Assembly: GCA_036554605.1 (NCBI GenBank) | Contig: DATBMY010000562.1 | Coordinates: 1 to 11,352, forward strand | DNA: 11,352 nucleotides | Reading direction: 5' to 3' | DNA from: DATBMY01 sp036554605 | GTDB taxonomy: Bacteria > Acidobacteriota > Blastocatellia > UBA7656 | In this document: piece after piece, positions 7,496-11,352 of the stretch | How the letters are laid out: each line of letters opens with the position of its first letter | Position numbering within the stretch: the stretch's first letter is position 1 | The notes under the pieces: generated by a model | Database searches by the model: none | Seen by the model: only the letters and a program-made list of their open reading frames with translations | Told to the model about the DNA's origin: nothing | Position numbers and translations under genes: made by a program

Positions 7496-7930
7496 ATGAT
7501 GGCGGAAACAGATAGAAAGCTCTCCCTCGAATTAGTAAGACCAGCTAGATCGCACAAGCTCATGCTTGCGCTCACCTGCATAAACCTCGCCGCGGCGGTT
7601 ATCGTTTTGTCCCGGCCCGTCTGGGATAAGCCGGTCATGGCCGAGTCCGTGCAAGTTCCGAAGGTCGTTCGGGCCGAGTCGATTGAGCTTGTGGACGGGC
7701 GAGGCCAGGTTCGGGCGCAAATCTACCTGGGCGAAGACGGCGGAGGCAACCTCCGGCTGCGCAGCGGGGACGGCACGGTGCGGGTGAAGCTCGGGGCTAC
7801 TTCTGACGGGTCGGGATTGCTGCTTTTCGACAAGGAAGCAGAGCCGGGCGTCTGGCTTGCCGCGAACAAAGCGGGCACGAGCGTAACGCTTGCTGAGAAG
7901 GGCAAGGAGAAGAGGGTAATCAAACCCTGA
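7496..7930 (+). CDS. Small single-pass membrane protein with beta-strand-like repeats
   Basis: A 144-aa protein of unknown function. A charged N-terminus (1-21) is followed by one transmembrane helix (about 22-40) and then a hydrophilic part that should lie outside the cytoplasm. From residue 58 on, a motif of the form hydrophobic-x-D/S-x-x-G-x-V-R-x-x-hydrophobic recurs: starts near 65, 88, 110 and 132, a period of about 22 residues. The first two copies are clear (LVDGRGQVRAQI and LRSGDGTVRVKL), the third and fourth looser. Similar Asp-Gly and Arg-Ala strands occur in many uncharacterised bacterial proteins and suggest a small stacked beta structure. No catalytic residues are evident. The start is set by AAGGAG. 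It is convergent with the flotillin gene, 21 bases away, and divergent from the amidohydrolase gene, so it is probably transcribed alone. Confidence 0.8.
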   Translation: MMAETDRKLSLELVRPARSHKLMLALTCINLAAAVIVLSRPVWDKPVMAESVQVPKVVRAESIELVDGRGQVRAQIYLGEDGGGNLRLRSGDGTVRVKLGATSDGSGLLLFDKEAEPGVWLAANKAGTSVTLAEKGKEKRVIKP

Positions 7931-7943
7931 CCTCTCCTTGCCC
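7900..7943. terminator. Long hairpin at the convergent gene end
   Basis: An 11-bp perfect stem (7900-7910 with 7933-7943) encloses a second 5-bp stem (7913-7917 with 7924-7928) with a 6-base loop. It covers the last codons and stop of the 144-aa gene and ends 8 bases before the flotillin stop. No T-tract follows on either strand, so it may be a weak or Rho-assisted bidirectional terminator, or a 3-prime mRNA stabiliser. Confidence 0.5.
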
Positions 7944-7951
7944 GGTATCGG

Positions 7952-9715
7952 TTAGGCGGTCTGTTTACCATCGGCGGGTGCGATAGTAACAACCTCGGCC
8001 TGCTGGCCGGGCTCCCGGCGGCCATCCGTTTTTCCGTTCACCATCTCATTCAACTCGGGCATTGAGGAGATATCAAGTCCCGATTTTTCCAGAAGCCCGA
8101 TTACCAGCGGAAGCATGCCGGTATTCTTGAGCGATTGAAAAGACTGGAAGAGAACGTCGGGCCCGAGCTTTAGCAGACGTGAAACCGACCCGTCGCCGTT
8201 GCCCGCGTGGGGCGAATCATAAACGGTGAGGTTTTGAATCTGCCCGAGCGAGCTTGTTATGGCGGCAGCGATAGGTTGCATGATTTGCTGGCCCGCCGCC
8301 CCCAGCTGATTGATTATATCGGGCAGCCGGTCGAGTATTACCGTGGTCACAAAGAGGCGGCGCTGCTCTTCGTCCATGTTGGCGTAAGCTTGAACGAGTT
8401 TGAGGCGGCCTTCGGCCTGAGCGAGCAATTCGGCCTGGACGCCGGCGGCCCTCGCGAGCGCCTCGGCTTCCGTGCCTTTGGCCTGCGCCAGCAGCCGGGC
8501 TTCGGTCGCCGTTGCCTCCGCAAGCCCCGCCTGTTTGGCTATTTCGGCTTCGGCAAGACCGGTCTGTTTTGTGACCTCCGCCTTGGCAAGCCCTATAGCT
8601 TTTTCCTTTTCGGCCTGCCCCGCGCCTTCCGCCTGAAGCGCCGTCCGTTCAGCCTCGGCCTTTGTCACGCGAGCCTGGGCCGCGCCCTCGGCCACAATAA
8701 TCGTCTGCTGGCGCTCTGCCTCAGCCTTCTTTAGAATCGTGGCCTTGTACTCAGCCTCGTTTCTCAAGCCGACTTTCTCTTGCAATCCGGTTTCGGCCTC
8801 GGCCCGCGCGATCTCCACCGCGACCTCGGCCGCGACTACCGCCTTCTGCGCTTCGGCATCCGAGAGCGGCCCGGCCTTCGATGTTATGGCCTGTTGCCTG
8901 GCTATCTCGGCATCGTATTTCGACGTTTGCAGATCGCGGTTGCGCTCTGCTTCCGCTATCTGAGTCTGGTTTTGCGCCTTGGTGGTCGCGCCCTCGCGCT
9001 CGGCGTTTGTAGTCTCTATGGTCTGCCTGCGGGTCTCTTCGGCCGCCCTGATCGCGGCGTTGGCCTTAATCTGAGCGATCTTCGGCGCGCCCATAGCCTG
9101 GATCACGCCGTTGGGATCGGATACCTCTTGGATGTTTAGCACGACGATTTCCACGCCCAGGTTCTCAAGCTCCGTCGCCGACTCGCTTGAAATGCGCGCG
9201 TTGAATTCATCGCGCTTCGACAAGATGGTATCCATGTCTATCTGCCCGACCACCACGCGCAGATGGCCTTCGAGCACGTTTGCGATCTTGCTGTCTATCT
9301 CTTCCGATTTTGAGCGGCCGAAATTCTCGGCGGCTTTCAACAGCAGCTCGGGCTTCTTGCTGATCTTACAGGTTGCCATCGCGAGCAGAGTGATCGGTAT
9401 GCGATCCATGTTTGGCGTATCTTTCAGGTGTAACTGGACCTGAAAGGCGGTCAGATCGAGCGAGTAAGAGTCTTGCAGGAAAGGCCATACAATTCTTGCC
9501 CCGCTTGTTACAACTTCGGTCCTTCCTCCGCCATATACCACCAGAGCCTGCTCCGGCGGGACTCTTATATAGCGACTGGTTATTGTTCTGATTATGATCA
9601 CAAAGATGATGATCCCGAAGACCACCATCAGGATTGGTATCAGATTATCAGTTAAGCTATTCAATCCCGTTCCCGTATTCGTGGATTGCAGGATCGCTAA
9701 TAATAGAATCGCCAT
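7952..9715 (-). CDS. Flotillin family protein (SPFH domain, YqiK/FloT-like)
   Basis: A 587-aa flotillin, a membrane scaffold that assembles into large oligomers and marks ordered lipid microdomains. A helix at about 24-42 anchors it; the SPFH domain follows (roughly 52-202), starting with the characteristic VPPEQALVVYGGG segment. Residues about 222-437 are Ala/Glu/Lys/Gln-rich coiled coil with many flotillin-type EAE motifs, including three tandem 11-residue units at 375-407. The C-terminal part (440-587) is predicted to mediate oligomer contacts and ends in a polar tail. The length fits YqiK-type flotillins. The start was chosen from the Shine-Dalgarno GGAGGAG at 9722-9728, 6 bases before the ATG at 9715; earlier ATGs overlap that site. 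It is 25 bases downstream of the NfeD-like gene, the classic partner, so the two are almost certainly co-transcribed. A link to membrane stress or fluidity is family knowledge, not visible here. Confidence 0.95.
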   Translation of the reverse strand: MAILLLAILQSTNTGTGLNSLTDNLIPILMVVFGIIIFVIIIRTITSRYIRVPPEQALVVYGGGRTEVVTSGARIVWPFLQDSYSLDLTAFQVQLHLKDTPNMDRIPITLLAMATCKISKKPELLLKAAENFGRSKSEEIDSKIANVLEGHLRVVVGQIDMDTILSKRDEFNARISSESATELENLGVEIVVLNIQEVSDPNGVIQAMGAPKIAQIKANAAIRAAEETRRQTIETTNAEREGATTKAQNQTQIAEAERNRDLQTSKYDAEIARQQAITSKAGPLSDAEAQKAVVAAEVAVEIARAEAETGLQEKVGLRNEAEYKATILKKAEAERQQTIIVAEGAAQARVTKAEAERTALQAEGAGQAEKEKAIGLAKAEVTKQTGLAEAEIAKQAGLAEATATEARLLAQAKGTEAEALARAAGVQAELLAQAEGRLKLVQAYANMDEEQRRLFVTTVILDRLPDIINQLGAAGQQIMQPIAAAITSSLGQIQNLTVYDSPHAGNGDGSVSRLLKLGPDVLFQSFQSLKNTGMLPLVIGLLEKSGLDISSMPELNEMVNGKTDGRREPGQQAEVVTIAPADGKQTA

Positions 9716-9721
9716 AATCAT

Positions 9722-9728
9722 CTCCTCC
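9722..9728 (-). promoter_or_regulatory. Ribosome binding site deciding the flotillin start
   Basis: The minus strand has GGAGGAG lying between an ATG at 9730 and ATGs at 9721 and 9715. Only the ATG at 9715 has a normal 6-base spacing; the ATG at 9721 abuts the site and the one at 9730 overlaps it. Confidence 0.75.
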
Positions 9729-9740
9729 ATATCGTTTGCA

Positions 9741-10352
9741 TCACCTGATCTGGTCAACAATTTCCACGATGGCGGTAGAACCAACCATGTCGGTTATACG
9801 GACTATGGAATTTATTGGAATAGTACCGCCATCAGCAGACCTCGCAAGAAAGGTTTCCCTGTTTGTGCCGGTTTCGCATCTGACCTGTCCAACGCCGCCG
9901 GCGCCTATGGAGGTCACAACAATGCCTGTAATCCCGATATATTTATATGAATCGACATTTGAAGCATACTGGCTGCGGTAAAAGAAATTAATAATGAAGT
10001 AGCCAATCGATCCAAGCGCCAGGCCGCCGCACGCCGCGAAGAACATTGTAAGAAGAAACCCTAGCCCGGAGAGCGCGGCGAAGTAGCCACCGATGCCGAA
10101 ACCGCCTATGAACAAGAAGAGCATCTGAAACGACCATATGCTCAAATTCTCGGCGCCCGTATATCCGTTCGCGCCGCCATCGTGCATGTGGCCGTGCGCG
10201 GAGTCAGCCGTATGCCCCAGGGCGTGGCCCTGATCTATACCGTCACCCAGGCTGTCGCCGGGCCCCGCGTGATGGCCCTGGCCGAGGATGATCGATATTA
10301 CCAGAAACAGCACTGCCCCGGCTGTCAGGTAAAAGAAAAACATTGGGTCCAT
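9741..10352 (-). CDS. NfeD-like/YqiJ-like membrane protein with OB-fold C-terminus and His-rich loop
   Basis: A 203-aa membrane protein paired with the flotillin gene that follows it, an arrangement known from YuaF/FloT and YqiJ/YqiK. One helix spans about 6-23; two more glycine-rich helices lie at about 74-95 and 97-123. The last 70 residues (about 134-203) form a beta-rich stretch fitting the OB fold of NfeD proteins: YKYIGITGIV, then GQVRCE and a closing VEIVDQ strand. Between helices 1 and 2 there is a Gly/Asp/His-rich loop with seven His residues (27, 28, 43, 47, 53, 55, 57), which is unusual and could bind metal. NfeD-type proteins are thought to help the flotillin assemble or localise. 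The start at 10352 has AAGAAGG 4 bases upstream; the Met at residue 4 is an alternative with poorer spacing. Confidence 0.88.
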   Translation of the reverse strand: MDPMFFFYLTAGAVLFLVISIILGQGHHAGPGDSLGDGIDQGHALGHTADSAHGHMHDGGANGYTGAENLSIWSFQMLFLFIGGFGIGGYFAALSGLGFLLTMFFAACGGLALGSIGYFIINFFYRSQYASNVDSYKYIGITGIVVTSIGAGGVGQVRCETGTNRETFLARSADGGTIPINSIVRITDMVGSTAIVEIVDQIR

Positions 10353-10381
10353 ATAGCCTTCTTTGCCCCTTTCACCCGCAC

Positions 10382-10410
10382 TTAATACTAAATGTCAGGT
10401 GATCCTGCAA
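10382..10410 (-). promoter_or_regulatory. Weak candidate promoter for the NfeD/flotillin pair
   Basis: On the minus strand TTGCAG (10405-10410) and TATTAA (10382-10387) are 17 bases apart, about 30 bases before the NfeD start. Match to the sigma-70 consensus is 3 of 6 and 4 of 6, so this is tentative. The genes may instead be read from the 95-aa gene upstream. Confidence 0.25.
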
Positions 10411-10429
10411 ATGCCAAAGAGATTTTCGG

Positions 10430-10717
10430 CTAACTCTTCTCGCTTAGCTCAGGCATCTGAAAGGGAGCTGACTTGAAGCGGATCATTCTTTTTGCATTCT
10501 CATTGTCGAAATCGAGTTGTCTCGCCTGACAGGGCGCACACAACTCTATGACGAAAAGTCTGCCTTCCGGCATTTGATATTCTCGGGATGAACAGGCCCG
10601 GCGTTCGACTGGCGCGACAATGGACAAACGAAAGCTGCCAGCGATACTATTTATGGCGTGAGCGCCGAGGGAAAGTACATAGGCTCGTATGGGGTCGCCC
10701 TCACCCTTGTCCTGCAT
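10430..10717 (-). CDS. Hypothetical 95-aa protein with a CxxC motif
   Basis: I do not recognise this protein. It is an ATG-started frame of 95 codons with GGGGAGAG 9 bases upstream and normal-looking codon choice; an in-frame TAG lies 30 bases before the ATG. The product has no signal peptide or clear transmembrane helix. It carries Cys42 and a C60-x-x-C63 pair (LCAPC), and the tripeptide Gln-Met-Pro occurs twice (48-50 and 87-89). The gene faces the same way as the NfeD and flotillin genes and ends 77 bases before the NfeD start, so it may belong to their transcript. It diverges from the sugar dehydrogenase gene. It could also be a decayed remnant of a larger gene or a chance frame, since the region is 412 bases long and nothing better fills it. 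Confidence 0.42.
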   Translation of the reverse strand: MQDKGEGDPIRAYVLSLGAHAINSIAGSFRLSIVAPVERRACSSREYQMPEGRLFVIELCAPCQARQLDFDNENAKRMIRFKSAPFQMPELSEKS

Positions 10718-10764
10718 CGCTAGTGTCTCTCCCCACTGGAAACGCTATATCTACGAGGAGGCTT

Positions 10765-11352
10765 ATGAGGAGGGTCATTGTCTCGCTGCTGGCAGCAACC
10801 ATCGCGCTGGTCACCCTAGCGCCCGCGCAACAGCCGCCCGGCTTTCAGATCGAATTGCAACCGGTCTTGTCGAACCTGACAAGCCCCGTCTATGTCACAC
10901 ACGCGAGAGACTCTACGGGGCGGCTCTTTATAGTCGAACAGCCGGGCCGCGTACTGGTCCTTCAGCCCGGCGCTGCTACGCCCGCCCTCTTTTTGGACAT
11001 AACGGCGAAGGTCTTGTCGGGCGGAGAGCGCGGATTGCTCGGGCTTGCCTTCCATCCGGAGTATTCAAGCAACGGTCGCTTCTTTGTCAACTATACGCGC
11101 AGGGGCGACGGCGCTACGGTCATCGCCGAGTATCGCGTTTCGCCGACGGACCAGAATCGCGCCGGTACCGAAGAGCATCCGCTGCTTTCGGTGGGGCAGC
11201 CTTTCTCGAATCACAACGGCGGGATGATAGAGTTCGGCCCCGACGGCTATCTCTACATCGCCATGGGCGACGGCGGCTCGGCTAACGACCCCGGCAATCG
11301 CGCGCAGAACCCGGAAGACCTGCTGGGCAAAATCCTCCGCATTGACGTCGAC
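10765..11352 (+). CDS. PQQ-dependent sugar dehydrogenase (glucose/sorbosone dehydrogenase family), N-terminal part
   Basis: The frame runs off the window edge after 196 codons. A signal peptide (Met-Arg-Arg, hydrophobic core 4-20, cleavage near Ala21-Gln22) points to export. The mature part matches the six-bladed beta-propeller of soluble aldose sugar dehydrogenases (YliI/GSDH type): VYVTHARDSTGRLFIVEQPG (42-61), GERGLLGLAFHP (87-98), FVNYTR, and the block around SNHNGG (148-153), where H150 corresponds to the catalytic base of the family, then LYIAMGDGG (163-171) and LLGKILRIDVD. Such enzymes oxidise sugars to lactones using PQQ and calcium in the periplasm, though many members have unknown substrates and the PQQ-binding residues are mostly beyond the edge. 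GAGGAGG lies 3 bases before the ATG, slightly close; no better start follows. It diverges from the 95-aa hypothetical gene. Confidence 0.92.
   Translation, partial: MRRVIVSLLAATIALVTLAPAQQPPGFQIELQPVLSNLTSPVYVTHARDSTGRLFIVEQPGRVLVLQPGAATPALFLDITAKVLSGGERGLLGLAFHPEYSSNGRFFVNYTRRGDGATVIAEYRVSPTDQNRAGTEEHPLLSVGQPFSNHNGGMIEFGPDGYLYIAMGDGGSANDPGNRAQNPEDLLGKILRIDVD

Noticed and set aside
10689..11285. Rightward 198-codon frame overlapping the sugar dehydrogenase start
   Set aside because: It is out of frame with the clear dehydrogenase motifs and signal peptide and reads as Arg-rich low-complexity sequence.
1..11352. Mobile element, defence system or phage genes
   Set aside because: No transposase, integrase, terminal repeats, nuclease or phage motif was found; the genes look like ordinary chromosomal membrane and secreted functions.

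Overview
The window looks like a piece of chromosome from a GC-rich Gram-negative-type bacterium, most consistent with Acidobacteriota (possibly Blastocatellia). That placement is an inference from gene content: secreted amidohydrolase, a paired BatA-like and double-VWA gene, PQQ-type sugar dehydrogenase, a flotillin/NfeD pair, and short GGGTGAAA and ATTTCAAATC intergenic repeats. No rRNA, tRNA or phylogenetic marker is present to confirm it. Coding is dense and the codons favour G/C, yet isoleucine is very often ATA, especially in the left half.

Layout, left to right. (1) 1-132: the last 43 codons of an FtsX-like ABC transporter permease (+). (2) 133-240: a convergent gap filled by a 29-bp inverted repeat whose arms are tandem GGGTGAAA octamers. 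(3) 241-5021 (-): a two-gene operon encoding a BatA-like membrane VWA protein (613 aa) followed by a 969-aa membrane protein with two VWA domains flanking a glutamine-amidotransferase-like domain. (4) 5159-5884 (+): a PAP2 phosphatase, sharing a short divergent promoter region with the VWA operon. (5) A strong 9-bp hairpin terminator at 5884-5907 separates it from a convergent secreted amidohydrolase (5913-7340, -). (6) 7496-7930 (+): a small single-pass membrane protein with a repeated beta-strand-like tail. (7) 7952-10352 (-): an NfeD-like protein and a flotillin, probably preceded in the same direction by a 95-aa hypothetical CxxC protein (10430-10717). (8) 10765 to the window end (+): the N-terminal 196 codons of a secreted PQQ-dependent glucose/sorbosone dehydrogenase-type protein.

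Almost every product is membrane-bound or exported: VWA proteins probably face or assemble at the periplasm, PAP2 acts on lipid phosphates, the flotillin/NfeD pair organises membrane microdomains, and the amidohydrolase and sugar dehydrogenase work outside the cytoplasm. They look like separate small transcription units, not one pathway. I did not find a convincing undescribed multi-gene system. The items most worth a second look are the VWA pair without adjacent MoxR/DUF58 genes, the His-rich NfeD variant with its flotillin and small CxxC neighbour, and the octamer inverted repeat.
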